Shown: one piece after another, positions 15,501 to 23,356 of the stretch
Layout of the letters: every line of letters starts with the position of its first letter
Position numbering within the stretch: the first letter of the stretch is position 1
Assembly (NCBI GenBank): GCA_903958565.1
Contig: CAJBTJ010000163.1
Span: 1-33,587, forward strand
Length of the DNA stretch: 33,587 bases
Reading direction: 5' to 3'
DNA from: an uncultured beta proteobacterium
GTDB taxonomy: Bacteria; Pseudomonadota; Gammaproteobacteria; Burkholderiales; Burkholderiaceae_B
Made by a program: the position numbers and the translations under genes
Notes under the pieces: generated by a model
What the model was told of the DNA's origin: nothing
Database searches by the model: none
What the model saw: only the letters and a program-made list of their open reading frames with translations

Positions 15501-16697
15501 TTAAAGTGACCCGCTTCGATCGCCGCGTGTAAAGCCGATGAGTGGGCCCGTCACGCCTCGCCCAAGTGCGATCACTTTAAATAACTCGCCCATCTCAGCT
15601 TCAGAAATCAATTTTTGTACAGCACCGTTGGCTTGTGCCAGTAGGCGCGGTGATGTGGGTGCGTAAGCGGCGAGTATGTCAGCCAAGCCTGCGTTCAACA
15701 GAAAACGCGCCTGAGAGGTATAGCCCAGCACATCGAGCCCGACGGTTTGTGCTGCCTGTGCGATGGCAGTGAAGTCTACGTGTGCAGTGATGTCCTGCAG
15801 ACCTGGTGCGAAAAACACATCGTCGTGTGCCCGGTGCTGGATGTGGCACATCAGCGTGCCCCGATGACGTTGCGGGTGATAGTACTCGTGGCGCGGAAAA
15901 CCATAATCGATCAACAGTGCGGCGCCCCGAGTCAGCCAAGTACCTAGATTGTTGACCCACGTTTCGGCTTGAAGATTGATCTCAGAGCGATAGTCCGGCA
16001 AAGCGGGCATACGATCTTGCATCGCGTGGGTCAGTGCTTCTGAGGCGGGTTGGTCTTCAAAGACAAAATCTTGCCTGCCATCGGTTGTCATTACTGACTT
16101 CACGCCTCGGACGTGCAGGGTGCCGCTTTCCGTCCAGCGAAACAATTCCACGGGCATTGCATCCAGGACTTCGTTGGCAACGATGCACCCCGCGAACTGT
16201 TCTGGAGCACGATCGAGCCATTGCACACGCGTGCCCCAGCGCGCGAGTCGTTCTTGTTGTCTGTGCTTGAGGTCTGCAGAGACCTCGAGAATGGCATAGT
16301 TGGCGCTTATCCCTTGCTCCTCCAAGGCTTGGAGAATGTCTTGCGCTAAAGCGCCGCTGCCAGCCCCAAACTCAAGCACCTGCGAGGTATCGGTCTGGAT
16401 CAAGATCTGTGCGATTTGCCTGGCAAGGGTTTGACCAAATAAGGGTGTGAGCTCAGGCGCAGTGACAAAGTCTCCGCTTAAGTGTGTGGCGGCGTTTGTC
16501 TCGCTCTCTGCGAGTTTAGTGTTGCCGACTGCGTAGTAGCCTAGACCTGGTGCATACAGTACGTGGTGCATCCATTGACTAAACGATAGCCAACCACCTG
16601 CTTCGGCAATACGTTGATGCAAAAAAGCGCTGACGCGTTGGCTGTGGGCCATCGCATCAGCGCTTACCGAAATGGAAGGTTCGGCCTGCACTGCCAA
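15501..16697 (-). CDS. MidA/NDUFAF7-family SAM-dependent methyltransferase
   Basis: A 398-residue class I methyltransferase of the DUF185/MidA family, whose mitochondrial member methylates an arginine in complex I. Visible features are HHVLYAPGLGYYAVG, GDFVTAPELTPLFGQTLA, the SAM loop LEFGAGSGALA (108-118), IVANEVLDAMPVELF, and DYGFPRHEYYHPQRHRGTLMC. The bacterial target is not known. Start is uncertain: TTG at 16697 has AAGGA close upstream, GTG at 16691 has better spacing, and an ATG at 16652 would shorten the N-terminus by 15 residues. It lies 31 bases behind the helicase gene and may be co-transcribed with it. Confidence 0.9.
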   Translation of the reverse strand: MAVQAEPSISVSADAMAHSQRVSAFLHQRIAEAGGWLSFSQWMHHVLYAPGLGYYAVGNTKLAESETNAATHLSGDFVTAPELTPLFGQTLARQIAQILIQTDTSQVLEFGAGSGALAQDILQALEEQGISANYAILEVSADLKHRQQERLARWGTRVQWLDRAPEQFAGCIVANEVLDAMPVELFRWTESGTLHVRGVKSVMTTDGRQDFVFEDQPASEALTHAMQDRMPALPDYRSEINLQAETWVNNLGTWLTRGAALLIDYGFPRHEYYHPQRHRGTLMCHIQHRAHDDVFFAPGLQDITAHVDFTAIAQAAQTVGLDVLGYTSQARFLLNAGLADILAAYAPTSPRLLAQANGAVQKLISEAEMGELFKVIALGRGVTGPLIGFTRGDRSGSL

Positions 16698-16728
16698 TCT
16701 TCCTTGACGTGTTGCTTAACGCTGCACT

Positions 16729-18501
16729 TTAACGGCGACCGCCGTCAAAGGTAAAGCCGCGACGTGCACCGGCTGCGGCACGTGGCGCGCCTGGACGCGG
16801 AGCGCCTGTGCGAGCCGGACCGTCACCGCGAGGTGCGAAGGTCTTGCCGCCCGGAGCGCCCGCACGTGGTGCGAACTCACGGCTTGGGCGCGCTGACTTA
16901 CCTGCGTAGGCAGGACGGTCAGACGGCGCACGATCTGCGCGTGGGCTGGCGTAAGGATTGTCGCTGCGTGGTGTGCGCTCGCCACTAAATGGCTTGTCGC
17001 CACGCGGTGCAAAAGCAGGCTTGTCTCCACGAGGGGCGAAAGTACGTTCGCGATCGCCGCTGAAGGGACGGTCACCACGTGGGGAGTCGCCGCGTGGAGC
17101 GAAAGCTGGCTTATCGCCGCGAGGGGCAAAGGCTGGGCGGTCACCGCGAGGCGCATCACCCCGGTACCCTTCGCCTCTGGGGGCATAGGCCGGTTTGTCG
17201 CCACGCGCGGCGTAAGCGGGTTTGTCACCACGAGGCGCAAAGGCGCGCGGCTCACGTGCGCTATAGCGGTCGTTGCTGCCAGCGCTACGGTCGTTGCTCC
17301 AACGCCCACCTTTTTTGCCACCAGCACCACGCGAAGCACCCTCTGGGCGTGCGCTTGGTGTGCGTTGTGGCTCGAGTCCGGCAATGACGTCGGACTGAAT
17401 GGTGTAGCCAACGAAATGCTCGATACGGCGAACTTTGTGGCGCTCGCTGTGAACGGCTAACGTGAAGGCAGAGCCGTCACGACCTGCACGACCGGTACGG
17501 CCAGTGCGGTGAATATAGTCTTCGGGCTGCATTGGTAAGTCGTAGTTAATGACGTGGCTGATGCCCTGGACGTCGATGCCGCGTGCGGCGACGTCGGTAG
17601 CGACTAATACACGCACACGTCCATCCTGAACCTCAGAAATCGTACGTGAGCGTTGCCGCTGGTTCATATCACCATGAAGCGCCATTACTGAAAAACCTGA
17701 GTCGGCAAGGTGCTCGGCCAAGTCATCCGCGCCACGCTTGGTCGCCGTAAAGACAATCGCCTGATCCATTGAGGCGTCGCGCAAGAGGTGATCGAGCAGG
17801 CGAAGTTTGTGACCTGAGTCGTCCGCATACAGCAGGCTTTGGGTGATGTTGGCATGGCGATCGGACTGACCGGCCATTTCAATACGCTGTGGGTCGCGCA
17901 TCATGCGTGCGGCCAGCTTGGCAACCGTGCCGTCAAGTGTGGCCGAAAACAACAGTGTCTGACGTGACTCTGGGCAGCGATCGACGATGGTGTTGATGTC
18001 GTCGATGAAACCCATGTCTAACATGCGATCGGCTTCGTCGAGGACGAGAGTGTGCACGGTGGATAAGTCAACACGGCGCGCTTGCAGGTGATCAAGCAGA
18101 CGGCCTGGTGTGGCCACCAACACATCGACGCGACGTGACAGCGCTTTGAGCTGCGCACCGTAAGGCATACCGCCGACAACGGTGGCGACGCGGAGGTCGT
18201 CGAGGTTGCTGCCGTATAGTTCCGTGGCTTCGCTGACTTGCAAGGCGAGTTCACGGGTAGGGGTCAACACCAGCACTTGCACGCCACGACCTTTGTTCGC
18301 CGGTTTGTGGGCGATGCGGTTCAGTGCGGGCAACATGAAGGCAGCCGTTTTGCCGCTACCGGTTTGGGCGGACACCATTAGGTCGGCGCCGGCGAGTGCG
18401 GCAGGAATTGCCGACATCTGGACGGGCGTCGGCGTGGTAAAGCCGGTGCGTTCAATGGAAGATAACAAAGCGGGGGCTAGCCCCAACGAATCGAAGGACA
18501 T
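16729..18501 (-). CDS. rhlE: RhlE-type DEAD-box RNA helicase with long RGD-repeat tail
   Basis: An ATP-dependent RNA helicase for ribosome assembly or RNA turnover. The 590-residue product has a Q motif (Q28), AQTGSGKT (45-52), PTREL, DEAD (155-158), SAT (186-188), ATDVAARGID and HRTGRTGR (331-338). After about residue 375 comes a ~210-residue disordered tail rich in R, G, P, A and D, with ten RGD triplets, mostly within FAPRGDKPAF-type repeats at 421-515, ending RRGFTFDGGRR. Such basic tails help RNA binding and can drive condensate formation. The ATG at 18501 has AGGA six bases upstream; a longer ORF from 18624 lies inside the leader and is rejected. Spacing to the methyltransferase is 31 bases. 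Confidence 0.93.
   Translation of the reverse strand: MSFDSLGLAPALLSSIERTGFTTPTPVQMSAIPAALAGADLMVSAQTGSGKTAAFMLPALNRIAHKPANKGRGVQVLVLTPTRELALQVSEATELYGSNLDDLRVATVVGGMPYGAQLKALSRRVDVLVATPGRLLDHLQARRVDLSTVHTLVLDEADRMLDMGFIDDINTIVDRCPESRQTLLFSATLDGTVAKLAARMMRDPQRIEMAGQSDRHANITQSLLYADDSGHKLRLLDHLLRDASMDQAIVFTATKRGADDLAEHLADSGFSVMALHGDMNQRQRSRTISEVQDGRVRVLVATDVAARGIDVQGISHVINYDLPMQPEDYIHRTGRTGRAGRDGSAFTLAVHSERHKVRRIEHFVGYTIQSDVIAGLEPQRTPSARPEGASRGAGGKKGGRWSNDRSAGSNDRYSAREPRAFAPRGDKPAYAARGDKPAYAPRGEGYRGDAPRGDRPAFAPRGDKPAFAPRGDSPRGDRPFSGDRERTFAPRGDKPAFAPRGDKPFSGERTPRSDNPYASPRADRAPSDRPAYAGKSARPSREFAPRAGAPGGKTFAPRGDGPARTGAPRPGAPRAAAGARRGFTFDGGRR
16957..17241 (-). repeat. Tandem coding repeats for the APRGDKP tail
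   Basis: Imperfect repeats of roughly 24-30 bases encode residues 421-515 of the helicase (FAPRGDKPA units with AARGD, YRGD and PRGDR variants). On the plus strand they show as recurrent CACGAGG / CGCGAGG-type blocks. Copy number is likely to vary between strains. Confidence 0.8.
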
Positions 18502-18740
18502 GACTTTCCTTTTGGCCAGATAGTGGCCATTTGACGCAGCCCGGATATTGTTTGACCGGCGGTAGTCGGTTGAATCGAGCATCGTGCCGACCGAATCAAC
18601 CGAACGTCTGGGCTGGAGATCCATCTATCTGGATCGCACTAGCTGCCCACGAAAGGAAAGGAGGTCAGGAATCGATGATGTGTGGTCAGTGACCAGTTTT
18701 GCCTACTACGACTAACGTTGGCAAGTCTGTGTATGAACCG

Positions 18741-18756
18741 CTGCAATTTTTTGCAG
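18741..18756. promoter_or_regulatory. Palindrome at the predicted rhlE transcription start
   Basis: CTGCAA-TTTT-TTGCAG: perfect six-base arms with a four-base centre. It begins at the predicted +1 of the rhlE transcript (about 18757), so it is either an operator over the start site or a 5'-terminal stem-loop. Confidence 0.4.
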
Positions 18757-18763
18757 AGCCCGA

Positions 18764-18792
18764 ATACTAACCTATTTTTTAGGGTGGGTAAA
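18764..18792 (-). promoter_or_regulatory. Predicted sigma-70 promoter of rhlE
   Basis: On the minus strand TTTACC (-35, 18792-18787) and TAGTAT (-10, 18769-18764) are separated by 17 bases, each matching four of six consensus positions. The leader would be about 255 bases. Within it are further hairpins: TGGTCA/TGACCA (18683-18695) and CGGTTGA/TCAACCG (18567-18602). The 18502-18808 gap has no gene. Confidence 0.4.
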
Positions 18793-18808
18793 CCCTTTAT
18801 TTGGAAAT

Positions 18809-19546
18809 TTATACTTTCCAGTCAATAACTTGCAGATTTTGTTGCAAAAGCCACGCATTTGCCCGCTTGAAATGGCCGCAGCCTACAAAGGGCACGGGAG
18901 CACGCCGAGCAGATAAGGGCGAAGGGTGATTGGCAGTCAGAATCAGGTGCCGCCCCTGGTTTTCAATGAGGTCCAGCTTGGCTTGCGCATGCGCACCCCA
19001 CAGCATGAACACCTTGGGCGCGTTGTCGAGCGCCACCTGCCGTATTAGGCAGTCCGTAATGATTTCCCAACCTTGTCGCGCATGCGAGGCGGGTTGTCCA
19101 TCCTCGACGGTCAGGACAGTGTTCAGTAGCAATACGCCTTGTGCTGACCAGCGCGACAAATCATTGCGCTGTAGGTTGGAGGTCAGAGTCAGCACGCTGT
19201 CGTCGGTGGGGTAGTCAGACTCGACTTCCGCAAGAATGTTGCGTAGGCTTGGGGGACGCTTGAAGCCATCGGGGACGGAGAACGCGAGCCCTTGCGCTTG
19301 ACCCGCGCCATGATAAGGATCTTGCCCAAGAATCACGACCCTCACGTCTTGTGGCGCGAGCGCTTGTAGTGCGCGAAAAGGCAGGGCAGGATAAATCGTT
19401 GCGCCTTGTTCAAGGCGTTCGGACAAAAATACAGATAAGCGGTCAAGCGCCTGTCGGACAGGGGCATCGTCTAAGGCCACCTGCCATGGCACGGCAAGTG
19501 CCGCGATGGCTCTTTTAAACGATGCGTCGGTCAGTCGGTTATCCAA
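18809..19546 (-). CDS. ung: Uracil-DNA glycosylase, family 1
   Basis: Removes uracil from DNA in base excision repair. The 245-residue product has the water-activating GQDPYHG (74-80), the LAFSVPDGFKRPPSLRNI uracil-binding region, GVLLLNTVLTV, and the minor-groove HPSPLSA loop (H207). The start is a TTG at 19546 that overlaps the HIT-gene stop; no ATG exists near the N-terminus and homologues need this length, so a rare start codon is likely. The stop lies in a short TGGAAA/TTTCCA inverted repeat. It is the last gene of trpGDC-HIT-ung. Confidence 0.95.
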   Translation of the reverse strand: MDNRLTDASFKRAIAALAVPWQVALDDAPVRQALDRLSVFLSERLEQGATIYPALPFRALQALAPQDVRVVILGQDPYHGAGQAQGLAFSVPDGFKRPPSLRNILAEVESDYPTDDSVLTLTSNLQRNDLSRWSAQGVLLLNTVLTVEDGQPASHARQGWEIITDCLIRQVALDNAPKVFMLWGAHAQAKLDLIENQGRHLILTANHPSPLSARRAPVPFVGCGHFKRANAWLLQQNLQVIDWKV

Positions 19547-19991
19547 GCGCTTGCTGCAACGCTAAGTGATAGGCAGGTAGACGCGAGGTAATCGCTACCT
19601 TGCGGGCGTCGAGCGCCGCCTGTGCGGATGCGTCGTGCTGCGGCGCCGCCGCCCAAACAGGGGCGGGGAAATGCAAATCGTCTTCCCAGCGCGGAATGAT
19701 GTGCCAATGTAGGTGTGGGACGACATTGCCGAAGGCCGCCAGATTAATCTTGTGAGGCTGCAGAATGTTTCGTTGAACAGATTCCACCAGAAATACGGCG
19801 CGCATCAAAGCGGTTTGTTCCTGTTCGCTGAGGTCTGTCATCTCGACGACGTGAGCAGTCCACACTACACGCGTGAAGCCCGGGTAGGCTGGGTCGACCG
19901 CATCGATGACCCGAAACTGCGGTCCTTGCCAAAGCAACACGCCACCGATGGTCTGGCAAAGCGGGCAGTCTAAAAGAGACGCGTGTCCCAT
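19539..19991 (-). CDS. HIT-family nucleotide hydrolase/transferase
   Basis: A 150-residue histidine-triad protein. HLHWH at 93-97 is the catalytic HxHxH, and an N-terminal CPLC (9-12) suggests a zinc site. Members cleave nucleoside phosphoramidates or dinucleoside polyphosphates; the substrate here is unknown. GNVVPHLHWHIIPRWEDDLHFPAPVW fits the proteobacterial subgroup found beside trpC. It starts 18 bases after trpC and overlaps ung. Confidence 0.92.
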   Translation of the reverse strand: MGHASLLDCPLCQTIGGVLLWQGPQFRVIDAVDPAYPGFTRVVWTAHVVEMTDLSEQEQTALMRAVFLVESVQRNILQPHKINLAAFGNVVPHLHWHIIPRWEDDLHFPAPVWAAAPQHDASAQAALDARKVAITSRLPAYHLALQQALG

Positions 19992-20009
19992 GTTGCGGAT
20001 GCCGTGCGC

Positions 20010-20798
20010 TTAGGCAAACAGCCGGGCAAGCTCAACGCCAGGGTCTGGCGCACGCATGAACGCTTCACCCACCAGAAACGCGTGTACCTCGTGAGCGCGC
20101 ATTTTCTTCACATCGGCTGGTTGCAAGATACCGCTCTCGGTGACGACGCGCTTGTCTGCAGGAATGCGCGCTAGCAAGTCAATCGTTGTTTGCAGAGACG
20201 TTTCGAACGTACGCAAGTTACGATTATTAATGCCTAGTAATGACGTGTTCAGGTCTAGCGCAATTTCAAGCTCTTGTGCGTCGTGCACTTCGACAAGCAC
20301 GTCCATGCCGAGCTCGAAGGCGCAGGCTTCAAACTCGCTCAGTTGGGTCGCGCTTAAGGCTGAGACGATTAGCAAGATGCAGTCCGCACCCATGGCGCGC
20401 GCAGCGATGATTTGATACGGGTCGACCATAAAGTCTTTACGCAGCACAGGAAGCGCGCAGGCAGCACGGGCCTGGCGCAGATATTCGTCCGCACCCTGAA
20501 AGAACCGAACGTCGGTCAAGACGGACAAGCAGGCCGCGCCGTGCGAGGCGTACGACACAGCGATTTCAGCGGGTTGGAAGTTCTCTCGCAGGACGCCTTT
20601 TGAGGGAGACGCCTTTTTGACTTCGGCAATCACTCCGGGAAGGCCTGCTTCAATCTTTTGTTCGATCGCTTGTGCAAAGCCACGGATATCGTGGCGAGCT
20701 TTTGCGGCCTGGAGAAGTTCCGCCTCGCTCACGCGCTTGCGGTCTGTTGCCACTTCTTCTTGCTTGACGGCAAGGATTTTGTTGAGGATGTCGCTCAT
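20010..20798 (-). CDS. trpC: Indole-3-glycerol phosphate synthase
   Basis: Closes the indole ring in tryptophan synthesis. A monofunctional 262-residue TIM barrel, not fused to TrpF. Signatures are [19 protein letters not shown] (catalytic lysines), [44 protein letters not shown] and VVTESGI. The start at 20798 overlaps the trpD stop (ATGA), so translation is coupled; a start at 20825 would extend into trpD. It is followed by the HIT gene after 18 bases. Confidence 0.97.
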   Translation of the reverse strand: MSDILNKILAVKQEEVATDRKRVSEAELLQAAKARHDIRGFAQAIEQKIEAGLPGVIAEVKKASPSKGVLRENFQPAEIAVSYASHGAACLSVLTDVRFFQGADEYLRQARAACALPVLRKDFMVDPYQIIAARAMGADCILLIVSALSATQLSEFEACAFELGMDVLVEVHDAQELEIALDLNTSLLGINNRNLRTFETSLQTTIDLLARIPADKRVVTESGILQPADVKKMRAHEVHAFLVGEAFMRAPDPGVELARLFA

Positions 20799-21823
20799 GC
20801 TGCAAATTTCCGGGTGTGGGCGCAAAAGGCTTCAAGCTTGGCGCGTGCGGCGCCGCTGGCAATGGTCTCGAAGGCCATGTCTATACCCTGCTTGATGGTG
20901 GCGGCATGGTTGCCGACATAAATCGCTAGCCCTGCGTTGTACACGACGATATCTCGAGCAGTTCCGGGCGTATTGTCCAGCGCTTCGAGTACACGATCTC
21001 GTGACTCTTCTTTGCTATTGACGCGAATGCCGCGAGTCGACACCATGTTCAAGCCAAAATCTTCCGGATGGATTTCATATTCGCTGATTACGCCGTCCTT
21101 GAGTTCGCCCACCAGGGTGCCAGCACCCAGCGACGCTTCATCTAGACCGTCTTTGCCGTGCACGATCATCACGTGCCGTGAACCAAGTAACTGCAACACG
21201 CGGACTTGAATGCCGACCAAGTCTGGATGAAACACCCCCATCAGCTGATTGGCCGCGCTTGCAGGATTGGTCAGGGGCCCGAGAATATTAAAAATAGTGC
21301 GCACACCGAGTTCTTTGCGAATCGGTGCGATGTTTTTCATCGCACCGTGGTGGGCTTGCGCAAACATGAAGCCGATGCCGATTTGCTCGATACACTCAGC
21401 AATCTGCTCTGGTGTGAGCGCCAAATTAGCACCCAGTGCCTCAAGCACATCCGCACTACCAGAGGAGGATGAAGCGCTGCGCCCGCCGTGTTTCGCGATC
21501 GGCACGCCTGCGGCAGCCGCGACAAACATTGCTGTCGTGGAGATATTAAAGGTGTTGCTGCCGTCGCCACCTGTGCCGCACATATCGACCATGTCTTGCG
21601 AGTTGGAGACCTTCACAGGAGTTGCGAATTCGCGCATCACCGTAGCGGCGGCGGTGATTTCACCAACGGTTTCTTTTTTGACGCGCAAGCCCATCAGCAG
21701 CGCGGCTGCGATGACGGGCGACATTTCGCCGCGCATGAGCATACGCATCAAGTGCAGCATTTCATCGTGGAAGATTTCGCGATGCTCGATGCAGCGATGT
21801 AGCGCTTGACTAGGAGTAATCAT
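20795..21823 (-). CDS. trpD: Anthranilate phosphoribosyltransferase
   Basis: Joins anthranilate to PRPP. The 342-residue product has the normal single-domain length. [14 protein letters not shown] (PRPP-binding), [23 protein letters not shown] and [13 protein letters not shown] are visible; the usual KHGNR reads KHGGR, a variant common in betaproteobacteria. It starts two bases after the trpG stop and overlaps trpC by four bases, so trpG-trpD-trpC is a tightly coupled unit. Confidence 0.98.
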   Translation of the reverse strand: MITPSQALHRCIEHREIFHDEMLHLMRMLMRGEMSPVIAAALLMGLRVKKETVGEITAAATVMREFATPVKVSNSQDMVDMCGTGGDGSNTFNISTTAMFVAAAAGVPIAKHGGRSASSSSGSADVLEALGANLALTPEQIAECIEQIGIGFMFAQAHHGAMKNIAPIRKELGVRTIFNILGPLTNPASAANQLMGVFHPDLVGIQVRVLQLLGSRHVMIVHGKDGLDEASLGAGTLVGELKDGVISEYEIHPEDFGLNMVSTRGIRVNSKEESRDRVLEALDNTPGTARDIVVYNAGLAIYVGNHAATIKQGIDMAFETIASGAARAKLEAFCAHTRKFAA

Positions 21824-21825
21824 GC

Positions 21826-22410
21826 TTAGGCTCCGTATTGTGCTGAACCGAGATCGATGAAATTGCGCAGCATGGCGTGGCCGTGTTCGCTCAGGATAGA
21901 TTCCGGATGAAACTGTACGCCATAGATCGGCAAGGTTTTATGTCGCACGCCCATGATCTCGCCATCAGCTGTTTGAGCTGTGATGGCCAAGCAATCTGGA
22001 AGGGTCGCGCGTTCGATGGCAAGCGAGTGATAACGGATCACCGTAAAGGGTGACGGCAGGCCTTTAAATACATCAGAGCCTGCGTGCGTGACCTCCGAGG
22101 TCTTGCCATGCATAATTTGCTGGGCGCGAATAATCTTGCCACCAAAGGCAGCACCGATCGCTTGATGCCCGAGACACACACCGAGCAACGGCACTTTGCC
22201 GGCATAACGTTTGATCACATCAATCGAAATACCGGCTTCAGCGGGCGAGCAGGGGCCAGGTGAAATGCAAATATGGTCCGGACGCAACGCGTCGATTTCC
22301 TTGAGCGTGATCTGGTCGTTACGATGAACACGAACGTCTTGACCTAGCTCGCCAAAATATTGCACCAAGTTGTAGGTGAATGAATCGTAGTTGTCGATCA
22401 TGAGAAGCAT
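21826..22410 (-). CDS. trpG: Anthranilate synthase glutamine amidotransferase subunit
   Basis: Supplies ammonia from glutamine to TrpE; in many betaproteobacteria the same subunit also serves PabB. The 194-residue class I amidotransferase opens with [19 protein letters not shown]. The triad is C79 (GVCLGHQ), H168 and E170 (QFHPES), and the ISPGPCSP oxyanion region is present. A weak AGGG precedes the ATG at 22410. It heads trpGDC but is separated from trpE by a plus-strand hydrolase gene and a structured intergenic region, so it probably has its own promoter. Confidence 0.96.
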   Translation of the reverse strand: MLLMIDNYDSFTYNLVQYFGELGQDVRVHRNDQITLKEIDALRPDHICISPGPCSPAEAGISIDVIKRYAGKVPLLGVCLGHQAIGAAFGGKIIRAQQIMHGKTSEVTHAGSDVFKGLPSPFTVIRYHSLAIERATLPDCLAITAQTADGEIMGVRHKTLPIYGVQFHPESILSEHGHAMLRNFIDLGSAQYGA

Positions 22411-22483
22411 AGTAAGCCCTAAGTCATTGATTTGAATAGAAATTAGTATGGAGTTATGTTTGAGGACGTATCGATCTCTACGG

Positions 22484-22556
22484 CTACTCGACTTACAACA
22501 TTTACACTAAACTCAGGATCTCGAGTGTTGTGACTGTAGCCAGTGTAAGCGAGTAG
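22484..22556. repeat. Large imperfect inverted repeat between trpG and the hydrolase gene
   Basis: CTACTCGACTTACA (22484-22497) is the reverse complement of TGTAAGCGAGTAG (22544-22556) except for one extra A: 13 pairs with a single bulge. The 46-base interior holds further complementary blocks (ACACT / AGTGT). It lies about 75 bases upstream of trpG. No T-run follows on either strand. It could be a regulatory RNA structure in the trpG leader, an operator pair, or a scar of insertion. Confidence 0.55.
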
Positions 22557-22599
22557 CAAGTTCAGGCTCAACGCTGTTTTAGGCGACCAATCTTGGTTG

Positions 22600-22618
22600 C
22601 AAACCGCCAAGCGGTTTG
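22600..22618. promoter_or_regulatory. Perfect 8-base hairpin upstream of the hydrolase gene
   Basis: CAAACCGC, a CAA centre, then GCGGTTTG; outer CAATC / GATTG pairing (22588-22592, 22619-22623) extends it past a one-sided bulge. It lies about 75 bases before the hydrolase start. Terminator-like T-runs are absent nearby. Function is not apparent. Confidence 0.4.
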
Positions 22619-22694
22619 GATTGCAAAGCCGTACACTTTTTAGACTCATTTAATTCTATTCCCCGATCGAAGAAAAATCGTTTTTTAGGAGCCC

Positions 22695-23327
22695 ATGATG
22701 GCCGATCTTGATGTCTATAAAAAGCAGAAATTTGGTCAAAAAATTGGTTTTGGTCAACATCCGGCATTGCTAATTATCGATTTTCAGGTTGGCTTTGCCG
22801 ACGCTGACGTGCTTGGCGGTTTTAATATGCTCAGCGCGATTGAGCAGACGTCAAAATTGTTAAAGACCGCGCGTAGCTCGAAAGTGCCTGTTGCGCACGT
22901 GCGATTTGCAACAGAAATGCAAGGCGACGACATTGGTACATTTGCCGTCAAGGTGCCATCGCTTAGGAAGTTATCGCCTGACTCGAAAGACGCGCAGTTT
23001 GTCGAAAGTGTCCGGCCTAAGAAAGGCGAGTGGGTCTCTACCAAACGCCACGGATCAGCTTTTTTTGGTACAAACTTGGCGTCATGGCTTAATTCTATAG
23101 GCGCAGATACGTTGCTTATCACGGGCTGCACCACGAGTGGTTGCGTGCGTGCGAGTACGATTGATGCGTCAGCCTACGGCTTGCGTCCGATGGTAGTGAC
23201 GGACTGTGTAGGGGATCGCGCAGAGGGGCCTCATCGGGCCAATCTGTTTGATATGGAGCAGAAGTATGCGGACTTGGTAACGTCCAAACAAGTAGTTGCA
23301 TATTTTAAAACGCTCAAAAATAAGTGA
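22695..23327 (+). CDS. Isochorismatase-family cysteine hydrolase, N-carbamoylsarcosine-amidase-like
   Basis: A 210-residue cytoplasmic amidohydrolase. The catalytic triad is visible as D29 (LLIIDFQVGF), K117 (STKRHGSAFFGT) and C150 (TGCTTSGCVRAS), with ALLIIDFQ as the first core strand. The TGCTTSGCVRAS form is typical of N-carbamoylsarcosine amidases and maleamate amidohydrolases rather than true isochorismatases; the substrate is unknown. AGGAG lies three bases before the ATG at 22695 and six before one at 22698, so the true start may be the second. The gene lies on the opposite strand inside what is usually a continuous trpEGDC cluster, and it and its upstream region look AT-richer than the neighbours. 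Confidence 0.9.
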   Translation: MMADLDVYKKQKFGQKIGFGQHPALLIIDFQVGFADADVLGGFNMLSAIEQTSKLLKTARSSKVPVAHVRFATEMQGDDIGTFAVKVPSLRKLSPDSKDAQFVESVRPKKGEWVSTKRHGSAFFGTNLASWLNSIGADTLLITGCTTSGCVRASTIDASAYGLRPMVVTDCVGDRAEGPHRANLFDMEQKYADLVTSKQVVAYFKTLKNK

Positions 23328-23356
23328 GCTAGCCTGTCGGGGTTTTGTTTGCCTGA

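Noticed and set aside
16957-17241. Regular repeats that could be mistaken for a CRISPR array
   Set aside because: The units are coding, imperfect and lack unique spacers of constant length; no cas genes are present.
16716-17411. Second minus-strand frame through the rhlE tail (231 codons)
   Set aside because: Open only because the repeat DNA lacks stops in this frame; the RhlE frame is continuous with the DEAD core.
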